From positions 372,001-436,000 of the forward strand of contig NZ_FMZX01000002.1 in NCBI RefSeq assembly GCF_900101615.1: a DNA stretch of 64,000 bases, written 5' to 3'. The notes beneath the pieces were generated by a model. It was given only the letters and a program-made list of their open reading frames with translations, ran no database searches and was not told the DNA's origin. Positions 26,652-35,575 of this stretch are shown here, one piece after another; position 1 is the first letter of the stretch; every line of letters starts with the position of its first letter. Origin of the DNA: Belnapia rosea (GTDB lineage Bacteria > Pseudomonadota > Alphaproteobacteria > Acetobacterales > Acetobacteraceae). A program made the translations under genes and the position numbers.

Positions 26652-27713
26652 ATGGCGGTGACCATGGCCGACGGCAATTTCTCCCCCGACGAGCACCCCG
26701 TGCGCTTCGACCTGCTGACCGCCAACCCGGTCTACAAGCCCTTCCGCTACCCCTGGGCCTATGACGCCTGGCTGACCCAGCAGCGCGTCCACTGGCTGCC
26801 GGAGGAGGTGCCTCTGGCCGATGACGTGAAGGACTGGCAGAAGAACCTCACCACCGGCGAGCGCAACCTTCTCACCCAGATCTTCCGCTTCTTCACCCAG
26901 GCGGATGTCGAGGTGAACAATTGCTACATGAAGCACTACAGCCAGGTCTTCAAACCGACCGAAGTGCTGATGATGCTGTCCGCCTTCTCGAATATCGAGA
27001 CGATCCACATCGCCGCCTATTCCCACCTGCTCGACACGGTGGGCATGCCCGAGCTCGAATACAGCGCCTTCCTCAAATACAAGGAGATGAAGGACAAATT
27101 CGACTACATGCAGGGCTTCACGGTCGAGAACAAGACCGAGATCGCCAAAACCCTCGCCGCCTTCGGCGCCTTCACCGAGGGGCTGCAACTCTTCGCCTCC
27201 TTCGCCATCCTGATGAATTTTCCGCGCTTCGGGAAGATGAAGGGCATGGGCCAGATCGTCTCCTGGTCGGTGCGCGACGAGACGCTGCACTGCCTCTCCG
27301 TCATCCGCCTCTTCCGCACCTTCGTGCAGGAGAACCCGGAGATCTGGACGGAGGAGCTGCGGCGCGACCTCTACCTCATCTGCGCCACCATCGTGGACCA
27401 TGAGGATGCCTTCATCGACCTCGCCTTCGAGCTTGGCGGCGTGCAGGGCCTCGATGCGGCGGATACCAAGACCTATATCCGCTTCATCGCCGACCGCCGC
27501 CTGCAGCAGCTCGGCCTGCAGCCGCTCTACCACATCGAGAAGAACCCGCTGCCCTGGCTCGATGAGATGCTGAACGCGGTCGAGCACACCAACTTCTTCG
27601 AGAACCGCGCCACCGAATACTCCCGCGCCAGCACCTCCGGCAGCTGGGAGGAGGCCTTCTCCGACAGCACCTTCAACTCGCCGCAACCTACGGGCGAGAT
27701 CGCCACGCACTAG
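26652..27713 (+). CDS. nrdB: Ribonucleoside-diphosphate reductase, small (beta) subunit
   Basis: Houses the di-iron/tyrosyl-radical cofactor. In the 353-residue protein the metal ligands are Asp85, Glu116 and His119 in NIETIHIAAYSHLL, with the radical Tyr123 seven residues after Glu116, and a second set Glu and His in WSVRDETLHCLSVIRLF. The C-terminal region FENRATEYSRASTSG SW is the part that docks on the alpha subunit. Unlike some bacterial beta subunits it carries no ATP-cone. ATG 26664 (MADGNFS) is an alternative start. Co-transcribed with nrdA. Confidence 0.96.
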   Translation: MAVTMADGNFSPDEHPVRFDLLTANPVYKPFRYPWAYDAWLTQQRVHWLPEEVPLADDVKDWQKNLTTGERNLLTQIFRFFTQADVEVNNCYMKHYSQVFKPTEVLMMLSAFSNIETIHIAAYSHLLDTVGMPELEYSAFLKYKEMKDKFDYMQGFTVENKTEIAKTLAAFGAFTEGLQLFASFAILMNFPRFGKMKGMGQIVSWSVRDETLHCLSVIRLFRTFVQENPEIWTEELRRDLYLICATIVDHEDAFIDLAFELGGVQGLDAADTKTYIRFIADRRLQQLGLQPLYHIEKNPLPWLDEMLNAVEHTNFFENRATEYSRASTSGSWEEAFSDSTFNSPQPTGEIATH

Positions 27714-27790
27714 GCGGCTCCGGCCGGCACCGTCAGGACGGGACAAGGGACCTACTGGCGGCGCGGCAAGGCGAGGTCTATGCAGGCGCC

Positions 27791-28474
27791 ATGCTCCGTG
27801 CCATCCGCTTCATCGTCCTGGGCCTCATCCTGCTGCTGGGCGGCGCCTGGGCCTATGCCTGGGTAAGCCGCGCGCCCGGCCAGGGCGTGGGCGAGGCCTT
27901 CATTGCCCTGCTCAGCGGCGCCTCGGGCGGGGGCGAGGCGGGGCCGGTCTCCTCCGGTGGGGTGCAACTGCCCCAGGGCCTCTCCCTCGGTGGCCCCTTC
28001 AGCCTGACCGACCAGGCCGGCAAGCCGGTCACCGAGCGCGACTATGCCGGCCAGTGGATGCTGATCTATTTCGGCTACAGCTTCTGCCCCGATGTCTGCC
28101 CGACCGAACTCGGCACCATGGCCGCCGCGCTCGACGCGCTCGGCCCGGCCGGGACCAAGGTCGTGCCGGTCTTCATCACCGTCGACCCGCAACGGGACAC
28201 GCCGCAGCACCTGGCCGACTATGTGGGCCGCTTCCACCCCCGGATGCAGGGCCTGACCGGCACGCCGGAGCAGGTAGCGGAGGCGGCGCGGCGCTATCGC
28301 GTCTATTATACCAAGGTGCAGCGGCCGGAGATGACCGACTACCTGATGGACCATTCGAGCTTCATCTACCTGGTCGGCCCGGATGCCAAGGTCCGCACCC
28401 TGTTCCGGCCGGAGCAGAGCCCGGAGGCGATCGCCGCCGCGGTCCAGTCCCAACTCGGCCGGCCAGCGGGATAG
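27791..28474 (+). CDS. SCO1/SenC-family copper chaperone
   Basis: Membrane-anchored thioredoxin-fold protein that delivers copper to cytochrome c oxidase. One N-terminal transmembrane helix (about residues 7-24) anchors a periplasmic domain with the copper-binding Cys99 and Cys103 in FGYSFCPDVCPTE and the third ligand His188 in MDHSSFIYLV. The ITVDPQRDTPQ segment is also typical. The 227-residue length is normal. It follows nrdB by 77 bases on the same strand; no cytochrome oxidase gene is nearby. Confidence 0.93.
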   Translation: MLRAIRFIVLGLILLLGGAWAYAWVSRAPGQGVGEAFIALLSGASGGGEAGPVSSGGVQLPQGLSLGGPFSLTDQAGKPVTERDYAGQWMLIYFGYSFCPDVCPTELGTMAAALDALGPAGTKVVPVFITVDPQRDTPQHLADYVGRFHPRMQGLTGTPEQVAEAARRYRVYYTKVQRPEMTDYLMDHSSFIYLVGPDAKVRTLFRPEQSPEAIAAAVQSQLGRPAG

Positions 28475-28581
28475 CCACGCCACGACTTCGGAGGCTACGA
28501 TTTCGTTGGGGCGGAAAACTTGTTAACCTCAACCCAGTGGCCCGATCGCCGAACAGGCCGGCCGCGAGCGGAGACGGCAGT

Positions 28582-28866
28582 ATGGCGGATGAGGACCAGG
28601 ATCAGGACGGCGGAAGGGAGGCAGGCCGGAGCGCGGCGGCGCCGCGGCACAGCCGAAGGCTTTCGGACAAGATCCTGATCGCCTTCCACCATGCCTGCGA
28701 CCAGGGCGATTACGAGGTGGCCGAACAGCTGCTCCGCATCCTCGAGATGATGCTGACACGCCGCCCGGTCTCGCCCGACACCAATCGCCGCCGCAACATG
28801 GAAAGCCTCGTCGCGGCGCATGAGCGGCTGTGGCATCTCCGCCACCCGGATACGAATATCAGCTAG
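28582..28866 (+). CDS. Conserved small helical protein, function unknown
   Basis: The 94-residue protein from ATG 28582 (GGAGA seven bases upstream) has a charged, disordered N-terminus (MADEDQDQDGG) and then a helical part, LIAFHHACDQGDYEVAEQLL, RILEMMLTRRP and NMESLVAAHERLWHLRH, that looks like a single TPR-like hairpin. I do not recognise a named family. The codon use is like that of its neighbours. The longer open frame starting at 28054 is a shadow of the SCO gene. A perfect palindrome about 100 bases downstream probably terminates it. Confidence 0.7.
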   Translation: MADEDQDQDGGREAGRSAAAPRHSRRLSDKILIAFHHACDQGDYEVAEQLLRILEMMLTRRPVSPDTNRRRNMESLVAAHERLWHLRHPDTNIS

Positions 28867-28968
28867 GTCCTGCCCCTGAAGGTCATGGGCTCCGCCTCGG
28901 GCGACAGGACAGTCAGGCCGTTGACGACCAGGCGCCCGGCATCGGAACACCAGGGCGTGATCGCTGCA

Positions 28969-28992
28969 GCCTGACCGGCATGCCGGTCAGGC
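28969..28992. terminator. Perfect 24-bp palindrome, probable two-way terminator
   Basis: GCCTGACCGGCATGCCGGTCAGGC is fully self-complementary (10-bp stem, 4-base loop). It overlaps the stop codon of the minus-strand methyltransferase gene and lies 103 bases after the plus-strand small gene, so it could end transcription in both directions. Confidence 0.65.
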
Positions 28993-29739
28993 TTCGAGCA
29001 CCAGCGGTGCCGCCCCGCGCAGCACCCCCTCCGCCGCAGGGCTGAAACCCTCGCCCGGCCCATGCAGCACGAGGCCCGGGGAGATCCGTGCCGGCCCGCG
29101 CCCTCCGCGACGGGCCTGAAGCAGCATCCGCTTGGCCGGCCGCCCCTCGCGCGGCCAGAAGGGCAGCAGCAGCGTCCCGGCGCAGCCCGCCCCGGCCAGG
29201 GCCGCCATCCCGGCATCGAGCCGCGCCGCCGGCAGGATCAGGCTCAGCGTCCCCCGCCGTGCCAGCGGCGCCGCGAGGAAGCGCGCCCAATCCGCCAGCC
29301 GCGCCGCCTCAGCCCCCGTCGCATGGGTCATCGCCTCGCGTCCCTTCTCGGGCGGCGCGGTGCCGCCGGGCCAGAAGGGAGGGTTGGCGAAGGCATGGTC
29401 GAAGGGCGGCAGGCGCCGGGCCAGGGCTTGGTCCCGGACATCACCCTCGATCACCTCGACGGCGAGGCCCGCCGCCGCCGCATTCTCCCGCGCCAGCGCC
29501 GCCAGCCCCGCATCCCGCTCCACCGCGGTGATCCGCAGCCCCGGCACCCGCGCGGCGAGGCAGAGGAAACCCGCGCCGCTGCCGCAACCCGCCTCCAGCA
29601 CCGACTGGCCGGGCCGGGCCGGGATGCCGGCCGCAAGCAGCACCGCATCCAGCCCTGCGCGCAGCCCGCGCCTGGGCTGGCGCAGCCGCACCCGCCCACC
29701 GAGCAGCAGATCCTCCGTGCAATCCTCGGGGGCGATCAC
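28987..29739 (-). CDS. SAM-dependent methyltransferase of the TrmN6 (tRNA1(Val) m6A37) type
   Basis: Begins at GTG 29739 with GAGGAG seven bases upstream; the longer frame to 29988 is a shadow of the preceding gene. The 250-residue protein has the N-terminal TEDLLLGGRVRLRQPRRGLR A segment shared by tRNA1(Val) adenine-N6 methylases, the SAM motif VLEAGCGSGAGFLCLA, ITAVERDAG for the ribose, and the catalytic FANPPFWPGG (NPPF, adenine-N6 methylases). It probably methylates A37 of tRNA1(Val); this is inferred from the family. Its start overlaps the stop of the DUF2007 gene (GTGA), implying coupling. Confidence 0.87.
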   Translation of the reverse strand: MIAPEDCTEDLLLGGRVRLRQPRRGLRAGLDAVLLAAGIPARPGQSVLEAGCGSGAGFLCLAARVPGLRITAVERDAGLAALARENAAAAGLAVEVIEGDVRDQALARRLPPFDHAFANPPFWPGGTAPPEKGREAMTHATGAEAARLADWARFLAAPLARRGTLSLILPAARLDAGMAALAGAGCAGTLLLPFWPREGRPAKRMLLQARRGGRGPARISPGLVLHGPGEGFSPAAEGVLRGAAPLVLEA

Positions 29740-29948
29740 GCCGTCTCCTCGCCCGCCTCCTGCAGCACCTGCCGCGCCCGCTCCCAATCCTCGGCGGCGA
29801 CCGCGATGCGGCGGGGGAAGACGCCGATTCCACCTTCGACGGCACTGATGTGCTGGTCGAGCATCACGCAGTCGATGCCCGCATCCCGCAACAGTGCCAT
29901 CAGGAAACTGAGCCGGACGGGGTCCACGCTCCGGGCGATCAGCCGCAT
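29736..29948 (-). CDS. DUF2007-domain protein
   Basis: A 70-residue protein from ATG 29948: MRLIARSVDPVRLSFLMALL, then DAGIDCVMLDQHISAVEGGI and a C-terminal helix. This is the DUF2007 (putative signal-transducing, PII-like alpha/beta) fold, in which a short beta-strand, a helix and the DQH segment are typical. The function is unknown. In many alphaproteobacteria it stands immediately before the TrmN6-type methyltransferase gene as here, with overlapping stop and start. The longer frame up to 30113 is not supported. Confidence 0.82.
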   Translation of the reverse strand: MRLIARSVDPVRLSFLMALLRDAGIDCVMLDQHISAVEGGIGVFPRRIAVAAEDWERARQVLQEAGEETA

Positions 29949-30163
29949 GCTTCGACCAAATCCTTGTTTTCCCTGCGCTTGCCGCCATGTGCCGGCGTGG
30001 CTATGGTGCCGGCCGCCGTGGCGGCCCCGCCACGGCCTTTGTATTGGCGGGCGAAATGGGCCGTCCAGGCGATTCCGCCGAGGCACCTCCGACCGCATGG
30101 AGCCAGGGTTCAAGCGAAGTGGCAGCGGTTGCGCGTGCTGTACCGGATGATTCCCGGGTGACG

Positions 30164-31174
30164 ATGCCGGTCAGCGATGCGGCAACGCATGGTGCCGAGG
30201 ATGCGCTGACCGCGCTGACCGACCTCGTCCAGGCCGATCTCGAGGCCTGCAACCGGTTGATCGTGCAACGCATGCACAGCCCGGTCGCGCTCATCCCGCA
30301 ACTCGCCGCGCATATCGTCGCGGCCGGCGGCAAGCGGCTGCGCCCGCTGCTGACCCTCGCCGCCGCCCAGCTGTGCGGCTATCGTGGCGACCGGCATGTG
30401 GCGCTCGCCGCCTGCGTCGAGTTCATCCACACCGCGACGCTGCTGCATGACGATGTGGTGGACGAAAGCGCCCTGCGCCGCGGCCAGGCCAGCGCCAATG
30501 CGCTCTTCGGCAACAAGCCGAGCGTGCTGGTGGGCGACTTCCTCTTCGCCCGCGCCTTCCAGGTCATGGTCGCGGATGGCAGCCTGAAGGTGCTCGCCAT
30601 CCTGTCGGAAGCCGCCGCCACCATCGCCGAGGGCGAGGTGCTGCAGCTCGCCACCCAGAACGACACCACCACCACCCAGGCGCAGTATCTCGAAGTGGTC
30701 GAGGGCAAGACCGCCGCCCTCTTCGCCGCCGCGACCCGCATCGGTGCCGTCGTCGCCGACCGGCCGGAGGCCGAGGAAGCCGCGCTCGAATCCTATGGCC
30801 GCAACCTCGGCATCGCCTTCCAGCTCGTCGACGACGCGCTCGACTACGCCGCGGAGCAGGAACGCCTCGGCAAGACGGTCGGCGACGATTTCCGCGAGGG
30901 CAAGATCACCCTGCCCGTGCTGCTCGCCTTCGAGCGGGGCGACGAGGCGGAGCGCGGCTTCTGGCGCCGCACCCTCGAGGAGCGGGAACAGGGGCCGGAG
31001 GATCTGGCCCAGGCCCAGGCGCTGATCCAGCGTCATGGCGCGCTGCGCGACACCGTCGCCCGCGCCCAGGCCTATGGCGACGCGGCGCTGGCCGCGCTCG
31101 AGGCCTTCCCGGACGGCCCGGTCCGCCGCGCGCTCGCCGGCATCGTCGCCTTCTGCATCGCCCGGGCACGCTAG
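30164..31174 (+). CDS. Polyprenyl (octa-/decaprenyl) diphosphate synthase
   Basis: Long-chain trans-prenyltransferase that builds the side chain of ubiquinone. From ATG 30164 (a GTG at 30158 is also in frame) the 336-residue protein shows GGKRLRPLL, the first aspartate-rich motif HDDVVDESALRRG (DDVVD at 96-100) and the second QLVDDALDY (DDALD at 223-227), GKTVGDDFREGKITLPVLL, in the usual order. Small residues before the first motif fit a long product; chain length is inferred. It is divergent from the DUF2007-methyltransferase operon, sharing about 215 bases of control region. Confidence 0.92.
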   Translation: MPVSDAATHGAEDALTALTDLVQADLEACNRLIVQRMHSPVALIPQLAAHIVAAGGKRLRPLLTLAAAQLCGYRGDRHVALAACVEFIHTATLLHDDVVDESALRRGQASANALFGNKPSVLVGDFLFARAFQVMVADGSLKVLAILSEAAATIAEGEVLQLATQNDTTTTQAQYLEVVEGKTAALFAAATRIGAVVADRPEAEEAALESYGRNLGIAFQLVDDALDYAAEQERLGKTVGDDFREGKITLPVLLAFERGDEAERGFWRRTLEEREQGPEDLAQAQALIQRHGALRDTVARAQAYGDAALAALEAFPDGPVRRALAGIVAFCIARAR

Positions 31175-31202
31175 GGCGGCCGAAAGGGCGCCGCCCGGCC
31201 TG

Positions 31203-31523
31203 CTAGGCCGGCCGCAGCAGGATCACCCCCGCGCCCGCCAGGCACAGCGCCGCCCCAGCGAGGTCGCGCCCATCCGGCGCCTCGCCCTCGACCAGCCACA
31301 TCCAGCCCAGCGAGGCGGCGATATAGACCCCGCCATAGGCCGCGAAGGCCCGCCCCGCCGCGCCGGTCTCCACCAGCGTCAGCAGCCAGGCAAAGAGGGC
31401 GAGGGAGGCCATCCCCGCCCCCAGCCACCAGGGCGAGGCGCCGAGCCGCAGCACGGACCAGAATGCGAAGCAGCCGGCGATCTCGGCCAGCGCCGCGGCG
31501 GGGTAGGCAAGGGGGGCGATCAT
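31203..31523 (-). CDS. YnfA-family (UPF0060) small membrane protein
   Basis: The 106-residue protein has four predicted membrane helices and the family-specific stretches [33 protein letters not shown] and [20 protein letters not shown]. YnfA proteins resemble small multidrug exporters; the physiological role is not settled. It lies 13 bases downstream of the BtuB-like receptor gene on the same strand and may share its riboswitch-controlled transcript. Confidence 0.92.
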   Translation of the reverse strand: MIAPLAYPAAALAEIAGCFAFWSVLRLGASPWWLGAGMASLALFAWLLTLVETGAAGRAFAAYGGVYIAASLGWMWLVEGEAPDGRDLAGAALCLAGAGVILLRPA

Positions 31524-31536
31524 GCCCCCCTCTCTC

Positions 31537-33483
31537 TCACAGCGCGAAGCGGGTGCCCACCAGCAGGCTGCGCCCCGGCGTGACGAAGCCGTTCGCCGGC
31601 TCGTAGCGGCTGTTGCCGAGGTTGCGCGCCTCGAGGAAGACCGTGGCCTGCTCGAAGGCCTGCCAGGTGGCGGTGAGGTTTACCACCGTCCCCGCCGGGT
31701 TACTGCGCGCATAGGCATAGCTGCTGCCCCCGTTGTCGTAGGAGGCGAAGGCCCCCTCCGGGCTGCGGCCGGTGAAGAGCACCGTCGGCGCGATCACCAG
31801 CTTCGGCAGCGGCGCCAGCCGGGCGGTGATGCTGACGACATGCTCCGGCCGCCGCGGCAGCCGCCGGTCCGTGGTGTCGTCGAAGGCCTCGGTGATGGTC
31901 CAGGCCGCCGTCGTCTCGAACCAGCTCGCTGGCCGCAGGGTCAGCCCCAGCTCCGCGCCATGGATGCGGGCGCGGTCGACATTCACCAGCGTGTTGAAGC
32001 CGCCGTTGAAGTTGATCAGGTCCCGCACCCGGCTCTGGAAATAGGTGAAGCTCGGGGTGAGGAAGGCGCGCCGCCCGAAGGCCGGGATATCCGTCTCCGC
32101 CCCGACCTCCCAGCCGAGCGACCGCTCCGGCTTCAGCTCCGGGTTGCCCTGGAAGAAGCCGCTGATGACGCCGAAGCGCTGGTAGAGCGAGGGCGCCGCA
32201 TAGCCGCTGCCGGCCGAGACCCGCACCCGCGAGGCGATCTCCGGCAGCGCCAGCACCGCGCCGACGCGCCAGGTCGTGGCGTCGGTGAAGCCCGTGGTCG
32301 CGTCGTGGCGCAGCCCGGCCGTCAGGTCGAGCCGCTCGAAGGCGCGGTACTGCAGCGTCGCGTAGCCGCCGGTGCTGTGCTGGCTGGCATCCACCAGGGT
32401 CTGGAAGCCCGCGCCGCCGCTGCGGCTCAGCGATTCCTCGCCGGTATGGGTGATGCCGAAGCCGAGCGCCCCGTCGCTGAGGATGCCGGCCGAGGGCAGC
32501 CGCACCGTATTGCCCCAGTCGAGCACCGTGCGCCGGCCGCGATAATAGTCCCTCGTGCTGGAAAAGCTCAGCTGGTCCGGCAGGTTGGAATAGGTCCGCC
32601 GGTCCTCGGTCGCCGCGATCCGCAGCCCGGTGGTCCAGATGCCGTCGAACAGCCGGGTCTCGCCGCGCAGCTGGCCGTAATAGCGACGGTCCTCGCCCGA
32701 GTAGTTCGGGTCGTCCTGCGGCACGCTGTCGAGGCCGAAATTGGTCTGCCGCCAGCGCAGCAGCGCCTCCACCCGGCTGCCCTCGGTGGGTGTCCAGCCG
32801 AGCCGCGCGGTGCCGTAGCCGCCGCGGAACCCGTCCCGCTCGCCGAGCGAGCGCTCGAAGCGCGGCGCCGTGGCGTTCGAGCCCTCGGTCGAGATCGACT
32901 GGCCCGAGAACAGGTAATCGACCGTGCCGACCGTCCCCGCCACCCCGAGCCCGCCGCGCAGCGTCCGCTGCGTGCCGCCGGCGAGCTCGCCATAGGGCTG
33001 CGCCGCCCGGTCCGCCGGCGCCCGCCGGGTGACGAGGTTGATCACGCCGCCGATCGCCGCCGAGCCGTAGAGCGCCGAGGTGGGCCCGCGCAGCACCTCG
33101 ATCCGCTCCACGTCGAAGAGCAGGTCATTGCCGAAATTGAAGGCGCCGTTCGCCTCGGCCGGGTCGTTCAGCGGCACGCCGTCCAGCAGCACCAGCACCG
33201 CCCGGCCGGAATTGCCGCGAACGAAGCCCGTGGTCTGCGCCCCGAGCCCGCCGAGCGGCGCCAGCCGGATGCCGGGGACGGAGACCAGCGCCTCGGCCAG
33301 CGACTGGTAGCCGCGCTCCTCGATCTCCTGGCGGGTGATGACGGTGATGGCGGCCGGCACCCGCTCGGCCGGGGTCGGGATGCGGGTGCCGGTGACGATG
33401 GTGTCGGGAATGGCCTGCTGGGCACGGGCAGGGGTGGCGAGGGCGGCCAGGCCGCTCGCCAGGAACAGGAACAGGCGTCGCAT
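31537..33483 (-). CDS. BtuB-like TonB-dependent outer-membrane receptor (cobalamin)
   Basis: ATG 33483 has a strong GGAGGATCCG site. The 648-residue protein has a signal peptide ([21 protein letters not shown]), a TonB-box-like [12 protein letters not shown], the plug domain ([64 protein letters not shown]) and a 22-strand-type barrel ending [11 protein letters not shown] with the C-terminal hydrophobic residue needed for assembly. Plug motifs and length match vitamin B12 receptors. A cobalamin riboswitch lies directly upstream, which makes B12 or another corrinoid the likely ligand. No BtuCDF genes are in the window. Confidence 0.92.
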   Translation of the reverse strand: MRRLFLFLASGLAALATPARAQQAIPDTIVTGTRIPTPAERVPAAITVITRQEIEERGYQSLAEALVSVPGIRLAPLGGLGAQTTGFVRGNSGRAVLVLLDGVPLNDPAEANGAFNFGNDLLFDVERIEVLRGPTSALYGSAAIGGVINLVTRRAPADRAAQPYGELAGGTQRTLRGGLGVAGTVGTVDYLFSGQSISTEGSNATAPRFERSLGERDGFRGGYGTARLGWTPTEGSRVEALLRWRQTNFGLDSVPQDDPNYSGEDRRYYGQLRGETRLFDGIWTTGLRIAATEDRRTYSNLPDQLSFSSTRDYYRGRRTVLDWGNTVRLPSAGILSDGALGFGITHTGEESLSRSGGAGFQTLVDASQHSTGGYATLQYRAFERLDLTAGLRHDATTGFTDATTWRVGAVLALPEIASRVRVSAGSGYAAPSLYQRFGVISGFFQGNPELKPERSLGWEVGAETDIPAFGRRAFLTPSFTYFQSRVRDLINFNGGFNTLVNVDRARIHGAELGLTLRPASWFETTAAWTITEAFDDTTDRRLPRRPEHVVSITARLAPLPKLVIAPTVLFTGRSPEGAFASYDNGGSSYAYARSNPAGTVVNLTATWQAFEQATVFLEARNLGNSRYEPANGFVTPGRSLLVGTRFAL

Positions 33484-33639
33484 CGGATCCTCCGATTGCG
33501 CATGACGACAGAGCCCCGGCCCGGCGAGCCGGACCGGAACGACGGGCGTCGTTCCCGCAATCGGAGAGGCCACCGCAGGTCGCGGCGGCCCGTACTTCCT
33601 GTGCGCCGGTGCACCCCGCCCGGCACGCGCGAGACAACT

Positions 33640-33843
33640 CTGCGCCGGCCGGTCTCCTGGCTCGCGGTGGGGATCGCCCGGAACGGGGGACCCGCGGCCT
33701 TCCCGCCTTCTCACATCCGGCTGGATGCAATGGCGTCTGGAAAGGCCTCACCGCCTACAGTTGCGGGGGCAGCCGCGGACGTGCGGGTCGCCCCGCCTGC
33801 CGCATTCCCGTTTCAGCCCTTGCGGGCCACCGGCGCATGGCGG
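33640..33843 (-). promoter_or_regulatory. Cobalamin (AdoCbl-type) riboswitch
   Basis: On the minus strand the leader before the TonB receptor contains the hallmark pieces of a cobalamin riboswitch in order: GGTGGCCCGCAAGGGC, then AAACGGGAATGCGG, then GCTGCCCCCGCAACTGTAGG, GCATCCAGCCGGATGTGAG, and the B12 box AGCCAGGAGACCGGCC at 33662-33647. These fit the core helices and the kissing-loop region. It ends about 160 bases before the receptor start, leaving room for an expression platform. Binding of adenosylcobalamin would lower expression of the receptor and perhaps of ynfA. Confidence 0.92.
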
Positions 33844-33900
33844 CTAGCTAGCAGGATCGTGTGCGCAGGGCGAGGGGCGCCGGCGCAACCTTTCCGCCGT

Positions 33901-34557
33901 TCAGAACAGCCAGCTGAAGGCCTGCACCCCGAGCCAGCAGATGAGGACGAGCACCACCGTGGCGAAGACGCAGCCGGCGACGGTGAGCCCTACGCCCCAG
34001 GCCATCACCCGGTTGTCGTGCTCGACCAGGCCGAGCGCCATGACGATGTTGCCGAAAGCCGGCGGCCCATTCGTCCCCGGCCCCGGCAGGATGAGCATCA
34101 GCGCCACATAGGCGGTGAGCCAGCCAAAGATCCGGTCCCCGATCGGCGAGGTGAAGAAGCCGGGGCGCGGCCGGACATAGGTCTCGATCCGCGTCATCCA
34201 GCTGGAGCCGCCGCCGGCCAGCCGCAACAGGTCCGTCCGCTTCACGCTCTGCCGGGCGAGGAAGGCCGGCAGCTTCGGCGTCCGCCGCCCGAGCCCCATC
34301 TGGATGCCGAGCAGCAACACCGGCAAGCCGAAGACCGAGGCCATGCCCGGCAGCAGCGAAGGCAGCAGCAGCAGCAGGATCAGCAGGCCGAAGGCCCGGT
34401 CCCCGAAGGCCTCGGCCATCTCGCCGAGGGTGATGCGCTCGCCCGGGAAGCGCGCCGCCACTTCCGCCACGATGCGGGAGATGGGGGCACCGGCCCCATG
34501 GGCACAACTTTCACTGGTAGGCACGCCGACCGGCGCGGCCTCGAGGTTTCCATCCAT
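33901..34557 (-). CDS. ExoD-family membrane protein
   Basis: The 218-residue protein begins with a soluble helical part (ISRIVAEVAARFPGERITLGEMAEAFGDRAFG) followed by several membrane helices, LLILLLLLPSLLPGMASVFG, a loop with GRRTPKLPAFLARQSVKR, then ILPGPGTNGPPAFGNIVMAL and a final pair of helices. This is the ExoD domain, named for a gene affecting exopolysaccharide production and alkaline tolerance in Sinorhizobium; the biochemical role is not known. It is transcribed towards the riboswitch-btuB unit but is separated from it by the riboswitch leader. Confidence 0.85.
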   Translation of the reverse strand: MDGNLEAAPVGVPTSESCAHGAGAPISRIVAEVAARFPGERITLGEMAEAFGDRAFGLLILLLLLPSLLPGMASVFGLPVLLLGIQMGLGRRTPKLPAFLARQSVKRTDLLRLAGGGSSWMTRIETYVRPRPGFFTSPIGDRIFGWLTAYVALMLILPGPGTNGPPAFGNIVMALGLVEHDNRVMAWGVGLTVAGCVFATVVLVLICWLGVQAFSWLF

Positions 34558-34736
34558 GCGCGGCTAACGGCTCCTTCGATCCCAGACGCGTAGCGAAGCC
34601 AATCGTGCCACCCATTTTCTTTCGGATGTGTCACGGCTGCCGCATCCTAGGGAATGCGGCCGCGTCATGCATCGGGATTTTCGCGCAAAGCTGGACGCTC
34701 CCGCATTTTCGAGGGGGCTTCCATATCGGGCCCGTT

Positions 34737-34766
34737 CCGGGATTGCGCCGCAGGACGCAATCCCGG
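34737..34766. terminator. Hairpin after the CoA-transferase/ECH operon
   Basis: CCGGGATTGCG and CGCAATCCCGG form a perfect 11-bp stem with loop CCGCAGGA, starting five bases beyond the stop codon of the minus-strand enoyl-CoA-hydratase-like gene. No T-run follows, as is common in high-GC genomes. Confidence 0.65.
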
Positions 34767-34771
34767 CCAGC

Positions 34772-35575
34772 TCAGCGTCCGGTAAAGGCCGGCTTGCGCT
34801 TCTCCATGAAGGCCCGCCGCCCCTCACGGTAATCCTCGCTGTCGAAGCAGGCGGCCATGGCCGCCTGCAGCGCCGCCATGTCCCGGTCCGCCCGGTCCAT
34901 CAGCACCGCCTTCACCGTCTGCTTGTTGGTGCCGAGCGAGAGGGGGGCATTGGCCGCCATGGTCGCGGCCAGCTTCGCCACCGTCGCCTCGAGCTGGTCC
35001 ACCGGGACGACCTTGTTGACGAGGCCCATCCGCTCCGCCTCGCGGGCCTCGAAGCGCTCGCCGGTCATCAGGATCATATGGGCATGGGCCGGCCCCACCA
35101 GGTCCACCAGGGCGCGCACCATGTCGAAGCCATAGGCGATGCCGAGCTTCGCCGCCGGGATGCCGAATTGGCTGTCCTCCGAGGCGATGCGGATATCGGT
35201 CGACATGGCGATGCCGAGCCCACCGCCCATGCAGAAGCCGCGGATCTGCGCGATCACCGGCTTGCGATAGGCCGCCAGCTTGGCGCGGCCGGCGCTGGTC
35301 AGCTTCTCGTATTCCCGCTGCGCATCCGCATTGGCCCGGTTCTTCTCGAACTGGGAGATGTCGGCGCCCGAGACGAAGGCCTTGTCACCCGCCCCCTGCA
35401 GGATCACGCAGCGTACCGCATCGTCCTCGGCGAAGCGCTCCAGCGCCTCCGCCATGCCGGTCCACATGTTGACCGACATGGCGTTGCGCTTCTCCGGCTG
35501 GTTGAACACCACCCGGCCCACGCCGCCCTCGCTGCTGGCCAGGATCTTGCCGTCGGCGAATTCCATGCTGCTCAT
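34772..35575 (-). CDS. Enoyl-CoA hydratase/isomerase family protein (crotonase fold), catalytic Glu replaced
   Basis: ATG 35575 overlaps the stop of the CoA-transferase gene (ATGA), so both are translated together. The 267-residue protein has the crotonase oxyanion-hole segments FVSGADISQF (66-75) and RGFCMGGGLGIAMSTDIRIA (112-131). In true hydratases the next motif contains a catalytic Glu (FAxPExxLG); here it reads FGIPAAKLGI, with Ala in that place. The reaction may therefore be different (isomerisation, decarboxylation or thioester hydrolysis). The substrate is presumably the CoA ester made by the neighbouring CoA-transferase. Family certain, activity not. Confidence 0.88.
   Translation of the reverse strand: MSSMEFADGKILASSEGGVGRVVFNQPEKRNAMSVNMWTGMAEALERFAEDDAVRCVILQGAGDKAFVSGADISQFEKNRANADAQREYEKLTSAGRAKLAAYRKPVIAQIRGFCMGGGLGIAMSTDIRIASEDSQFGIPAAKLGIAYGFDMVRALVDLVGPAHAHMILMTGERFEAREAERMGLVNKVVPVDQLEATVAKLAATMAANAPLSLGTNKQTVKAVLMDRADRDMAALQAAMAACFDSEDYREGRRAFMEKRKPAFTGR

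Noticed and set aside
31522-34593. 1023-codon plus-strand frame opposite the BtuB-like receptor
   Set aside because: Runs across a riboswitch, two minus-strand genes and intergenic DNA; no motif.
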